The notes: generated from the sequence alone by a model not told the origin. Positions 5,461 through 14,983 are shown, numbered from the stretch's first letter. The stretch is 38,895 nucleotides of DNA from an uncultured Ruminiclostridium sp. (GCA_910588335.1 CAJUQV010000023.1:1-38895); one strand, 5' to 3'. A program made the numbers and translations.

Positions 5461-8400
5461 TCACATTACCATTTCTTCCTCCCACTCATCACCCTCATCA
5501 ACAATGACCTCCTGAACCTTCCCAAACTCCAACCTGCTGTCAATTTCGGACTTCTTCATCATAAGCCGTTCAAACTCATCGGCATACTCAAAAGGTTTGC
5601 CGTAATTCATTTTTGCGATTTCAATTTCTTTTTCGGTTTTCTCAATCTCTCTAATAGCGGCTTGTTTTCTGTCGGGAATACTGTTTACAAGATTTTCTAT
5701 CTTAATACAAATGCCGATACTTGTTAATGTAAAGGTGTTATCGTAAATAAAGCCGCTCTTGCCTGTTAAACGAACGGTTGCATTTTGCCTGAAAGCATAG
5801 AATTCGATGCCAAAACCGCGGAATTTGCCAACCGTACCGCTCGGTTCGCAGCTCTTATATTTATCGGAAGCCAGATACTTGTTAAATTGGTCAATAAGGG
5901 CATTTCCCGCTTCTGTTCGCTCAGCGTATCTCACATCTCCAACCTGCATTTCAAATTGCGATTTGAGTTGATTATCATTTAAAAGAGCAATATCCTCGTC
6001 AAACTTACTTATCTTCTTGTTTAATTTTTCAATATTGGAAGGCAGATAAACCTCGATGTCGGATTTGTATCTTGACTGTTGGCTAAGCCAGTCCGTTTGC
6101 AGAAGCTTTAAGCGGTCAACTTCATTATCGGTTTGCATTTTTTCGGCTATAAGGGGATTGTCGGCGGTTGCGGCTTTCATTTCCGCAAAGGTAAGCGCTG
6201 TTTCGTCTATGTCCTGACAGCTTCTTGAGGGCGCTTTTCCGGACAAAACCTGACTGATCAGCCGCTGTTTCTTTTCGAGAAGCTGCCAGCGGTAGCTGTC
6301 AAATGTACCTTTGGTGCTGTAATAATTTACAAATACCTCTGAATTGGTGTTGCCCTGTCTGACAATTCGTCCGTTCCTTTGCTCGATATCCTTCGGCACA
6401 TAAGGCGCGTCAAGGTGGTGAGCCGCTATGAGATTCCGCTGCATATTAACGCCGGTGCCCAATTTAGACGTGGAGCCGATGATGATCTTAATTGCACCGC
6501 TGTTTACCTTGTCAAACATTTCAAGTCTTTTCCTGTCGTTGTCGGCGTCGTGTACAAAAGCGATTTCTTCGGGCAGAAAGCTTCCGGATTCTATAAGCTT
6601 GTCCTTTAATTCTTGGTAAACGGTAAATTTTCCTTTGTTGTTCGGTACGCTTAAATCACAAAAAACTACCTGAGCGGAATTTGGAAACTGCTTTTGAATT
6701 TCGCAAATTTGAACCGCACATACATTGATTTTTAAGCCATCCCAATCCTCCGCGTTAGGATCGTTTATCCGCGGGTCGAGTGACACATTGCTCATATATC
6801 CGCATACGGCAAGCATATTGTCGTCTTTTAGGCTTACTTTTTTATTTTCGATATTCTCGGCGCGTTTCATGCCTTCCTCAACCTGACGCGCCTGATCCGC
6901 CGACTGCTCACAAACGATAATCTGAGGTTTTCCCCCTATTATTTCGGGGAGATTTATCCCCTCAATATCGGTGGTTTTTACAACGTCGAAGCATTGGGAA
7001 AGCATATTGCACAATTCGGGAAGGTTTTTAAACTCGGCAAACCTTTCGCGCATTCGCCAACCGTTTCCCGTAGGCTTGACCTCCAAGGACACGGTTATAT
7101 TTCCGTATACCGAAGCCCATTCGTCAAAGCTGTCAATACCGCTTTTTTGGAGCATTGGACGCTGCAAAAAGTGCTGAAAAACATAACATTCGGCTATGGA
7201 GTTGGACAGCGGCGTGCCAGTCGCCATCGTTACTCCCCCGCCGTTGTTTATCTCCTGAAAATAAGCGGCTTTCATATCCATATCAAAGGCACGCTGACTG
7301 TTGGCGCTCGAATTTATTCCGGCCACATTTGTGTGCTTAGTGGCGGTATAAAGATTTTTATAAATATGAGCTTCGTCCACAAAAAGGCAATCACAGCCTA
7401 ATTGCTCAAAATTCATAAAGCTGTCCTTTTTGAAATCGGCACGAAGCTTTGTAAGCTTTTTATCAAGCGCTTTAATTGCGGAAGCGTATTGTTTTACGGA
7501 AAAAGCCCTCTTTCCGTCGCTTGCCCTTGCCTTTTCCTTAGCCGCCATCAGCTGAGCTTTTTTATCGTTGAATATAGCCTCCTGCCGTTCAAGAGACAAA
7601 GGTATTTTTTCAAACTGGCTGTGGGACATAATAACCGCGTCAAAATCTCCCGCGGCGATCTTGCCCAAAAACCTTCGCCTATTGCTTTTCTCAAAGTCCT
7701 TTTCATCTGTTACAAGAACCTTTGCCGCAGGGAAAAAACGGGCAAATTCTCTGCCCCACTGCGCAACTATGGGCTTCGGTACTATATAAAGAGGTTTTTT
7801 GGCTGCGCCTATGCTTCTCAGATACATTCCCGCTCCCGCCATAACGGTGGTTTTTCCCGCGCCGACCTCGTGAGCAAGCATTACGTTGTTTCCCGAAGCT
7901 ATTCTCGCAATGGCGTTAAGCTGATGGGGGCGAAATTTAAAAAGAGGATTAAGACCGGGGATCGTTATGTAGCTTCCGTCATATTCCCTGACCTTAATAT
8001 TGTTGAAACGGTCATTATATATCTGTTCAATTCTTTCGATACGTTCCGGACTTTTTAAAACCCAATTTCTGAATTCCGCTTCAATTTTTGTCTGACGCGC
8101 TCTTGCTATCTGGGTTTCATTTACATTAAGTACGTACTTTACGGCTTTATCGCCTTTTTGATTTATGTACTCAACAGGATCCTTTACGGCAACTCTTTTT
8201 TGATTAAGAGAACTCTCCATTATCTCATAGGCGTTCAGCCTATCGGTGCCGTATACTTGGGAAATCGTTATGGAATCCGACACGCTTTTATTGGTAATCT
8301 TCCATTGATTAAGCAGGCCGCTGTACTCTACGTCAACGGATTTGCCAATGCTTATTGAACCGATAACTCGATAATACAGCGGCGTTTCAAAGGTTTCATA

Positions 8401-11400
8401 AATAAAATCCCTGTACATATCAGCGGGAATATATACTGCGCCTACCGAAAAGTCAATGTCGGAAATGTTGATAAAGAGCGGCTGATTTTCTTTCAGTGCC
8501 GTTACATTGCGGTCAAATAAATTTGGGTACTGCTCTGCAAACTGCATTGCGGTACCCAATTTATCTTTTACATATCCGCTTAAATACTCCTCGGCGGTTT
8601 CCCAGCCGCTGCAAGGCGAACCGTCATATCCCGCGGGGTTCTGATAGATTTTATCGCCTAAATCGGTTATGACTTCTTCCTCCGATTTTCCGCAAAGACG
8701 TGCGATGTACGGTATATCCACTTTATTTTTCAAATTCAGCGAGACCGCGAGAGCCTCCTGAGGCGTGTCTACGCTTTCAATATATTTACTTGGAGAAATG
8801 GTGGCTTTGGTAAAAATTTCGGCCTTTTTATATATACCGTTTATCTCCGTTTCCTCTGTTTCTTCTTCCAGTGAAAGGAGAAGCGAGCTTCGCATATCCT
8901 CGCGAAACAGCTTTGAATTGTCTGGATTGTTTAAGTATCCGTACTCTTTTACAAATTCATCGTATTTTTCCTCAAGCTTTTTTTGCGCATTTCGGAGCGC
9001 GAAATCGCCCGATCCTTTTAATTGGACGTCTATTACCTCACGAAGCTCCTCGGAAAGACCGCACATGGCTTTTATCGCGTTTTCCGCCTTTACCGACTTG
9101 GTCTCATAGGGAAAAATGAGGTCGTTTTCCCGATAATACAAGCTATTGTTACTGTCAACATAAAAACAGTAGTTTTGTGAATCATTGGGAGCGGGAAGCC
9201 CGCTTTCTTCAATATCCTCTATATTTTCTTCAACTATCACAGTAGGTTCCGCCGTAAATTCCGCTTTTAAAGCGCCGAGCGCGGTTTCCAATGCGGGAAT
9301 AAGCTCAACATCTTTTTGGGGCAGGCATTGTAAGTTCATACCGTAAGCGCTCTTTACTATCTTATGTTCGCCCAGAACCATTTCGGGATGCGTGTGGTAG
9401 TAAAGGTTAAAGCAGCCTATAAAATCTCCCCGCCGGTTATAAAAATCCTCCGGAGCCCTTGCCCAATCGGGCAAATCAAGCGAATCCATTTCGTAGCTTT
9501 TCGGCTGTTCTCTTTTTTTAAGAAAAATTATATCCGTTGTAACCGATTTTGCGCCCGCGATTTCTTTGAAAGCGTTATTGGGCAGCCGCACGGCACCTAT
9601 AAGCTCGGCTCTGTTCGCTATTTCCACTCTCGCGGAGTTTGAATATTTGTCAAGCGTTCCAGAAGACGTTATAAATGCCGCAATCCCGCCCGGCTTTAAT
9701 TTATCCAAAGCTTTTATAAAAAAGTAATCGTGCAGAATGTATTCCTCCGAATACGAATTGTCGGAAACCCTATAGTTTTCAAAGGGGACGTTTCCTACGG
9801 CTATATCAAAGGTATTGTCCTCATAACCGGTATATTCAAAGCCCTGTATGCGTATATCCGCGTTGGGATACAATTGCTTTGCAATACGTCCCGTAATGCT
9901 GTCCAACTCCACTCCGTATAAGTGAGATTCTTCGGAAATATTTTCGGGAATAACCGAAAAGAAATTGCCTGTTCCCATTGCGGGATCGAGTATCTCACCG
10001 CTTTTAAAGCCAAACCTCTCTAAACAACGATAAACGGGACGAATTATGTTGGGATCCGTGTAGAATGCGGTTAAGGTGCTGTTTAAAGCTGCTTCATACT
10101 CCTTACCGGAGAGTAGGGCTTTAAGCTCGATATATTCTTTTTCCCAATTGGCGGCACCCTTGTCAAAAGCCTTTGCCAATCCTCCCCAACCTACGTATTT
10201 TGACATAATGCCTTGTTCTTCGGCTGTGGCAAAGCGTTTTTCTTTTTCGATTTTCAAAAGCGTACGTATGGCGGCTATATTGTCCCGATATTTCGCCTTT
10301 TCACCCGACGCATAATCAATGTTAATATTTTCGTCAAGATGGAAATTAACAGGAACTTGTGGAACGGAAGGCTTTGTGAAATTGTTCGGTTCGCCGCCAT
10401 TGATGCTTTGATTATTGTCTTGCGTTTGTTCACTATCACCAACGTTCTTTTGGGCGGTCAGAATTTCGTTTTGTGTTTGAGCCGTTTGTGAAGTCGGGGC
10501 AACTTCTTTTTCCGTGTTCTCAAATTCAACTAAAATATCTATTAGTTTATTTATAGCAGAAGTGTCACGGCTGTTGAAATTTTCTTTGGATTCGAGAAAA
10601 CTTTCCGCACTGCCGATAAAACTCTCCGATGAAATATCAATAAGAGAAACTTTTCCTATCTGTGAAATATAGTCAAGCGGATCATCTTTCTTAAACGCTT
10701 CTTTCAGATCATCGAATGAAAAGTAATTATATACTAATTGCCCGCCCTCGCTGCTATCCGGATTGTAATATACTTGGGTAATGCTTTCATTTTCCGAGTT
10801 AATATAATATTTATCAACGTTATTGTATTTTTGGATAATTTCATGCTCAAGCTTTTCGGCTTTTAAACGACTGTCGGGTATTCCTTGATATTCTCCGTTG
10901 TCAATCAGTTTGGAAATCCTTTCGGCGATTTCATTCCATGTCAAGCTTATTTTTTTACCGTTATTAAATGAAATGGAAATACCTTTGCCGTTGTGGTTAA
11001 CAAACCTCACATCTCCCTTTCCGCTGTGACCGCCTATTCCATATTCTTTTTTCAGCATTTCCGAAAAAGCCTTTTTATCGGGCTGTTTCTCGGTGTAAAA
11101 TCTTTCTATGCGTTCTTTTCCACCCGCAAATCCGCTTCCAATCAACAGTTCTTCCCGTATAACAGTCTCGCTGCCGTCCTGTTCGTATTCTTCCGAAAAA
11201 AACGTTTCCTGCAAAAACTCTTCCTGCCGAAAATCCGGATTATGAGTAATAACCGATTTAATTTTTTCCTCTTGATCATCTGTTTCGGATATTTCTTTGT
11301 CAAAAGCAGTATCGCACAATTTTCTTAGATAGGGAATCAGAGTTTTTCTTCCGTCAAGATCGTCGCTTTCATATTCCTTCAGATACCAATCATTAATCGT

Positions 11401-12837
11401 TTCCAGATGTTCGATCAGCGCTCCGTCGCCGTCGCCTATATCGTAACGTCCGGAATATGTGTATTCCTCGCCGTAAATTTTAGCGTAGATATTAAATCTG
11501 GTTTTATCGTACCATGATCCCGTCCAATCTTCTTTTTCGCGATTTATACGCTGCTCGCTGTCAAGAGAAGCAAACAAAGTATTTGCCTCCGCAAAGGAAA
11601 GGATCTCACCGTCTTCAAACGCTTCGCTTTCAGACCATAATATTTCCACAACCGCGTCGCCGTCCCCGATATCCGAAAAAGAAAAGGAGTCGTCATTTTC
11701 AGACGACTCCGCTGTTTTAATATTATTTACGGAAGCTGCCACTCCCTCACGTCTGACAGGTGGGGTAAGGTCATCGCCGCTTTCCTCAGCTGAGCTACTA
11801 ATTCCTGCATAAGCTCGTTCCCCTGCCGCTGCGCTTCCAATTGTATTTCCGCCAGCGCTTGCACCCGTTCGTCCCAGTTCTTGGGCAGGTTCTTCCGCAT
11901 AGCCTTCATTATTTCGGCCTCCCTCTCGTCCGCTCTGTCGGCTATCTCTTCCCATATCCGTTCGCCCAATCCGCTCATATTCACCACGTCCAATGCCGAG
12001 GGGCTGAGTCCGTTCAGCATATCTATCGCTCTCCTCGCTTTTATACTCAACTCCGCCCTGCTCTTGGGCGCTTTCAATTTCGGATAAAGCGCTCCGTTCT
12101 TCTCCTCGTACTCCGGCACTGTGTCCCTGAATCTGATACTGCTCATAATCTTTCCTCCTTATTGCGTTTTCGATTTCCATAAGCGCGTTATGCGCTGCTT
12201 TCATTGATAAATTTCCCGCCGTTATCAGCAAGCCGTCGGGTATAATTTCGGATACCGAGGAAAAGTCAAGGGTATCCGAAGGTATTTCATAGCCGCACCT
12301 TGTCATTATTATACAAAATGCGCTGTCGGAAATAAACTTCTTGATTTCAGCCTCGTTTTGGTACTCAAAAATGCTTATTTCTCTTTCAATATCCTCCAGT
12401 ATGCTTTCCATAGCGGAACGGTATACGCTGTTGATCACCCCGCTTAATTCGGTATAATCGGTACCGTATTTTGAATTATATCTTCGTATCAGCTTTTCGC
12501 GCTGATCGGCCGACTCTTTTATATTCCAGCTTTTTTCTATCGACGGACCATAAGTCTGAGAAATATCAAAAAGGTATTTCAAAGCGGTGTCGGTTCTCGA
12601 GGTGAAAACGGCTATGCTGCGTTCACCGCGTCTTATGTGTCTGCCGAATCTGTTCCAGTCGTGCATTGTAGCCATTATCGAAACATTTTCCGACTGCGCG
12701 TTTATCAGCATGGCTTCCGCAAAGCTGAATTTATAGTACCTTGCGATGTTTTCAAGGGTATGCTGCCACAGTTCGGGCTGTTTTATCTTTTCGATTTCCT
12801 TATCGTACACATTTTGAACATGTTCAAGTCTTGTCAT
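5461..12837 (-). CDS. Giant polyvalent protein: ArdC-like, N6-methylase-like, SNF2-type helicase
   Basis: The 2458-residue protein belongs to the very large polyvalent proteins carried by ICEs and phages. Residues 1-100 resemble the ArdC anti-restriction/ssDNA-binding N-terminus (LWQHTLENIARYYKFSFAEA). Residues 231-370 are a Gly/Arg/Glu/Ser-rich linker, followed by acidic linker-type domains up to about 830. A methylase-like domain has LDPAMGTGNFF (949-959) and GNVPFENY (about 1010-1017; NVPF in place of the usual NPPY/F). The helicase has HEVGAGKTT (motif I, about 1654), VDEAH (about 1820), TGTPLSNS (motif III), GTSTKLGTGVN (V) and QRNGRIVRQG (VI, about 2151). It starts at ATG after AGGAGG under its own promoter and ends at terminator T3. 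Its likely role is protecting or remodelling incoming DNA during transfer. The linker region overlaps another reading frame (see 11727-12146). Confidence 0.9.
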   Translation of the reverse strand: MTRLEHVQNVYDKEIEKIKQPELWQHTLENIARYYKFSFAEAMLINAQSENVSIMATMHDWNRFGRHIRRGERSIAVFTSRTDTALKYLFDISQTYGPSIEKSWNIKESADQREKLIRRYNSKYGTDYTELSGVINSVYRSAMESILEDIEREISIFEYQNEAEIKKFISDSAFCIIMTRCGYEIPSDTLDFSSVSEIIPDGLLITAGNLSMKAAHNALMEIENAIRRKDYEQYQIQGHSAGVRGEERSALSEIESAQEQGGVEYKSEESDRYAERTQPLGIGRGEYERIGRTDMGRDSRQSGREGGRNNEGYAEEPAQELGRTGASAGGNTIGSAAAGERAYAGISSSAEESGDDLTPPVRREGVAASVNNIKTAESSENDDSFSFSDIGDGDAVVEILWSESEAFEDGEILSFAEANTLFASLDSEQRINREKEDWTGSWYDKTRFNIYAKIYGEEYTYSGRYDIGDGDGALIEHLETINDWYLKEYESDDLDGRKTLIPYLRKLCDTAFDKEISETDDQEEKIKSVITHNPDFRQEEFLQETFFSEEYEQDGSETVIREELLIGSGFAGGKERIERFYTEKQPDKKAFSEMLKKEYGIGGHSGKGDVRFVNHNGKGISISFNNGKKISLTWNEIAERISKLIDNGEYQGIPDSRLKAEKLEHEIIQKYNNVDKYYINSENESITQVYYNPDSSEGGQLVYNYFSFDDLKEAFKKDDPLDYISQIGKVSLIDISSESFIGSAESFLESKENFNSRDTSAINKLIDILVEFENTEKEVAPTSQTAQTQNEILTAQKNVGDSEQTQDNNQSINGGEPNNFTKPSVPQVPVNFHLDENINIDYASGEKAKYRDNIAAIRTLLKIEKEKRFATAEEQGIMSKYVGWGGLAKAFDKGAANWEKEYIELKALLSGKEYEAALNSTLTAFYTDPNIIRPVYRCLERFGFKSGEILDPAMGTGNFFSVIPENISEESHLYGVELDSITGRIAKQLYPNADIRIQGFEYTGYEDNTFDIAVGNVPFENYRVSDNSYSEEYILHDYFFIKALDKLKPGGIAAFITSSGTLDKYSNSARVEIANRAELIGAVRLPNNAFKEIAGAKSVTTDIIFLKKREQPKSYEMDSLDLPDWARAPEDFYNRRGDFIGCFNLYYHTHPEMVLGEHKIVKSAYGMNLQCLPQKDVELIPALETALGALKAEFTAEPTVIVEENIEDIEESGLPAPNDSQNYCFYVDSNNSLYYRENDLIFPYETKSVKAENAIKAMCGLSEELREVIDVQLKGSGDFALRNAQKKLEEKYDEFVKEYGYLNNPDNSKLFREDMRSSLLLSLEEETEETEINGIYKKAEIFTKATISPSKYIESVDTPQEALAVSLNLKNKVDIPYIARLCGKSEEEVITDLGDKIYQNPAGYDGSPCSGWETAEEYLSGYVKDKLGTAMQFAEQYPNLFDRNVTALKENQPLFINISDIDFSVGAVYIPADMYRDFIYETFETPLYYRVIGSISIGKSVDVEYSGLLNQWKITNKSVSDSITISQVYGTDRLNAYEIMESSLNQKRVAVKDPVEYINQKGDKAVKYVLNVNETQIARARQTKIEAEFRNWVLKSPERIERIEQIYNDRFNNIKVREYDGSYITIPGLNPLFKFRPHQLNAIARIASGNNVMLAHEVGAGKTTVMAGAGMYLRSIGAAKKPLYIVPKPIVAQWGREFARFFPAAKVLVTDEKDFEKSNRRRFLGKIAAGDFDAVIMSHSQFEKIPLSLERQEAIFNDKKAQLMAAKEKARASDGKRAFSVKQYASAIKALDKKLTKLRADFKKDSFMNFEQLGCDCLFVDEAHIYKNLYTATKHTNVAGINSSANSQRAFDMDMKAAYFQEINNGGGVTMATGTPLSNSIAECYVFQHFLQRPMLQKSGIDSFDEWASVYGNITVSLEVKPTGNGWRMRERFAEFKNLPELCNMLSQCFDVVKTTDIEGINLPEIIGGKPQIIVCEQSADQARQVEEGMKRAENIENKKVSLKDDNMLAVCGYMSNVSLDPRINDPNAEDWDGLKINVCAVQICEIQKQFPNSAQVVFCDLSVPNNKGKFTVYQELKDKLIESGSFLPEEIAFVHDADNDRKRLEMFDKVNSGAIKIIIGSTSKLGTGVNMQRNLIAAHHLDAPYVPKDIEQRNGRIVRQGNTNSEVFVNYYSTKGTFDSYRWQLLEKKQRLISQVLSGKAPSRSCQDIDETALTFAEMKAATADNPLIAEKMQTDNEVDRLKLLQTDWLSQQSRYKSDIEVYLPSNIEKLNKKISKFDEDIALLNDNQLKSQFEMQVGDVRYAERTEAGNALIDQFNKYLASDKYKSCEPSGTVGKFRGFGIEFYAFRQNATVRLTGKSGFIYDNTFTLTSIGICIKIENLVNSIPDRKQAAIREIEKTEKEIEIAKMNYGKPFEYADEFERLMMKKSEIDSRLEFGKVQEVIVDEGDEWEEEMVM
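11727..12146 (-). CDS. Nested out-of-frame ORF inside the helicase gene (139 residues)
   Basis: The frame lies wholly inside the giant gene, same strand, +1 frame. Its ATG is preceded by a perfect AAGGAGG seven bases upstream (AAGGAGGAAAGATT then ATG), a rare find inside a coding region. The product looks like a normal soluble helical protein: RFRDTVPEYEEKNGALYPKL at residues 5-24, then mixed helices such as ERIWEEIADRADEREAEIMK. In the same DNA the helicase frame encodes a low-complexity linker, as expected if that frame was overprinted on an older gene. The N-terminal motif resembles the TnpV family of transposon-encoded proteins, from memory and with modest certainty; the rest does not clearly match. 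Expression is unproven. Confidence 0.6.
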   Translation of the reverse strand: MSSIRFRDTVPEYEEKNGALYPKLKAPKSRAELSIKARRAIDMLNGLSPSALDVVNMSGLGERIWEEIADRADEREAEIMKAMRKNLPKNWDERVQALAEIQLEAQRQGNELMQELVAQLRKAAMTLPHLSDVREWQLP

Positions 12838-12856
12838 TTTTCCTCCTGTTAAAATG

Positions 12857-12885
12857 ATTTTATCACTTTAAATTAAAAAAGTCAA
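12857..12885 (-). promoter_or_regulatory. Promoter of the giant helicase gene
   Basis: On the minus strand TTGACT (12880-12885) and TAAAAT (12857-12862) are 17 bp apart, about 20 bp upstream of the start codon. CAGGAGG serves as the ribosome site. Confidence 0.75.
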
Positions 12886-12910
12886 GTTTTTTACAGAAAA
12901 ATTAAAAATA

Positions 12911-12939
12911 ATAAGAAACCCCATACCGGAGTTTCTTAT
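12911..12939 (-). terminator. Terminator after the Fic-like gene
   Basis: A 12-bp stem with one T-G pair (12911-12922 with 12928-12939) is followed on the minus strand by TATTTTTAATTTTT. It separates the Fic-like gene from the helicase promoter. Confidence 0.8.
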
Positions 12940-12959
12940 AAATGCATAACTTTTATATT

Positions 12960-13697
12960 TTACTGAATTTCCGATTCTTGACCTTCTTCGTTTTCGGTTT
13001 CCTCTGTGATCACCTGATCTTTAACCTCAGAATTAACGCCGTCAATGCAGTTTTCGTATATCCATTCTTTTAAAGATCGCATATCATTAGTCTCGTAATA
13101 TTTAACAAGCATGGTCTTAAATGTACCGTCCAATTCAACAGGAACGGAAAGAATACCTTTACCGTTTTGTATCAGTATTTTATTGCCTGCCATTGAAGCC
13201 ACTCTTTTATTGCCGTCCGCAAACATCTGACTTCGCATTATCCAAAGCATAACCGAAATCGCTCTGTCGGTTACAACGGGGATTTTCAAAAGCTCCTGCA
13301 ATTCAAAATGGAGCTTTTCCGCGTTTGGAATATCGGGACGCCAAAGTGTACCGCTGACCAGAATATCATCGCTGCTTCGTAATTTACCCAGTTCATTGTA
13401 ACTCACATCGTATCTTGCAACTATTTCGTGGACGGATTGTAAGAATCCTAAATTCACGTCGGTGTTAATGTTATCCAAAACATAGTGCCAAGCGTCACGA
13501 AGGCAAAACACCTTGCTGATCTCCGACGGCTTTAATTTTTCCACGCCTACGTCGTTCAATATGTCAACAGTATTTGCATAAGTAACGGCAATACCCTCAA
13601 GGTTAGCGCTTTTATATACAACGTCAACAAGAAGTCTTTTTGCCAAGAAAATATTTTTTTCCTGCGACATTGAGTATTTATCATTTATACCTGTCAT
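12960..13697 (-). CDS. Fic-domain protein with degenerate active site
   Basis: The 245-residue Fic/Doc-fold protein carries QMFADGNKR at residues 157-165 where active AMP-transferases have HPFxxGN(G/K)R; the catalytic His is Gln. The phosphate-binding DGN and Arg remain. An N-terminal SANLEG (30-35) fits the (S/T)xxxE(G/N) inhibitory-helix motif that blocks ATP binding in class II Fic proteins. The C-terminal 25 residues are acidic. Fic enzymes normally transfer AMP from ATP to target hydroxyls. This one may bind nucleotide without AMPylating, do another reaction, or act as a regulator. It has its own promoter and terminator, so it is an independent cargo gene between the TadZ-like gene and the helicase. 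Confidence 0.85.
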   Translation of the reverse strand: MTGINDKYSMSQEKNIFLAKRLLVDVVYKSANLEGIAVTYANTVDILNDVGVEKLKPSEISKVFCLRDAWHYVLDNINTDVNLGFLQSVHEIVARYDVSYNELGKLRSSDDILVSGTLWRPDIPNAEKLHFELQELLKIPVVTDRAISVMLWIMRSQMFADGNKRVASMAGNKILIQNGKGILSVPVELDGTFKTMLVKYYETNDMRSLKEWIYENCIDGVNSEVKDQVITEETENEEGQESEIQ

Positions 13698-13742
13698 TAA
13701 ATATTATCTCCATTCTGCAATAGCCTTTATATGAACATTTTT

Positions 13743-13771
13743 ATTATACGTCGATTTTACTCAAAAGTCAA
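13743..13771 (-). promoter_or_regulatory. Promoter of the Fic-like gene
   Basis: Minus-strand TTGACT (13766-13771) and TATAAT (13743-13748) with a 17-bp spacer, about 45 bp upstream of the start codon. This is one of the best promoter matches in the window. Confidence 0.85.
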
Positions 13772-13816
13772 CAATTCCATTTTATTTTTACCAAATTATA
13801 CAAAACCCGATTTATT

Positions 13817-14953
13817 CTATGTTTGATCATCATTACATGCAAAAAACGAATTAAAGACTTTTATGTTACCCTCCGTCTTATCAAAAGCCATTTTATCCTT
13901 TATATATGGCATTAACAAGGGCGGATTACTGATATAATCAAATGAATTTTGATCTATCAAGCCATTTTTAAGAATCTTGTTCCACTCTTCTTCACCGCAA
14001 AGATTGATTATAACCTTAAACGGCTCATCTTCCATAAGATATGCGGAATCAAGTTGTCCAACGGAATTTGAGATACCGTCAAAGCTTACGTCGGCAACTA
14101 TTATGTTTACGGCGTTTGGTTGAAGCGGCACTCTTCCGTATTTTCCCATATCAATAACAACGGCGTTAAAAATATCACTTTCATCCTGCTCCGCGGATGA
14201 AGAGAATACTATATTATCGCTGTAATTGAAAACCTCCGTATCTGCGCTGTCGAAACCGTAAAAACTTTTTAAGGCCGCAATATGCTGCGCCGACTGTAAA
14301 ACTACTTTTACGTCCGCTTTTCCCGCCGAAAAATAGCTTGCAATCGTCAGCGCCGCGGTTGTTGTTCCCACTCTTCTGTCTGTGCCGAAAACACATATTT
14401 TAACGTGCGTATCGCTGAAATCGGGTACTTTTATTTCCTGCTCATTTTCTTCCTTAAGCTGCATTTGAACGCTTTCCAATGGCGGCTCGACGTCTATCCG
14501 GTAGGTTTTCCAACGTTTTTCCGAAAGCCCTTCTTCCGAAAAACACTCCTGCAGATCGCTTTTTATCTGTTCCCACTTTGCGGTTTCCTCAACAGCTTCG
14601 TCCGAAACGGCTACAATATTTGTGTAACCGTTCCGGACAAGAGTGTTTAAAAATTCTTTTCCGTTTTTCAAGTCAACCGCGTAAATAATTATTTTCATAT
14701 CGTCGCGCTGAAGCTGAATACCTTCGAGAGCCTCTACAAATTCCTCGTCATTCTCGGAAATTGCCGAAACGTCGATAACCATGTGAGTGTTGGCGGAAAA
14801 ATTTCTCATTTGACCCACATAGTTCATAAGCGCGGTAGGTTCGTTCAGAATAATTTTTCGGATATCAATAAACTTAAGCTTTTGACCTATTTCTCTTAAA
14901 ATACTTTCGTTTGACGTTCTTGCTATTAAAAACGGGTACATTGTTTCCTGCAT
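13817..14953 (-). CDS. TadZ/CpaE-like protein with non-canonical Walker A
   Basis: The 378-residue protein has the two-part plan of TadZ/CpaE, which place the Tad pilus machine in the cell. A receiver-like alpha/beta domain spans about 1-130 (hydrophobic strand MVIDVSAI at 58-65, KIIIYAVDL at 87-95). It is linked by an acidic stretch to a MinD/ParA-like P-loop domain from residue 184. The loop reads FGTDRRVGTTTAAL (189-202), so the invariant catalytic-site Lys of GKT is Thr, and ATP hydrolysis is doubtful. A later VVIDMGKYG matches the Walker B region. AAAGGA precedes the start. It lies about 8 kb from the main tad cluster, which has its own MinD-like gene (25263-26024), so the element encodes two. 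Confidence 0.7.
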   Translation of the reverse strand: MQETMYPFLIARTSNESILREIGQKLKFIDIRKIILNEPTALMNYVGQMRNFSANTHMVIDVSAISENDEEFVEALEGIQLQRDDMKIIIYAVDLKNGKEFLNTLVRNGYTNIVAVSDEAVEETAKWEQIKSDLQECFSEEGLSEKRWKTYRIDVEPPLESVQMQLKEENEQEIKVPDFSDTHVKICVFGTDRRVGTTTAALTIASYFSAGKADVKVVLQSAQHIAALKSFYGFDSADTEVFNYSDNIVFSSSAEQDESDIFNAVVIDMGKYGRVPLQPNAVNIIVADVSFDGISNSVGQLDSAYLMEDEPFKVIINLCGEEEWNKILKNGLIDQNSFDYISNPPLLMPYIKDKMAFDKTEGNIKVFNSFFACNDDQT

Positions 14954-14983
14954 TTTTGTTAGTCCTTTCTGTAATTATTTTTT

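Noticed and set aside
7402..8058. Plus-strand 218-codon open frame opposite the helicase gene
   Set aside because: It is fully antisense to the conserved helicase motif region and has no ribosome site; its text is the shadow of the real gene.
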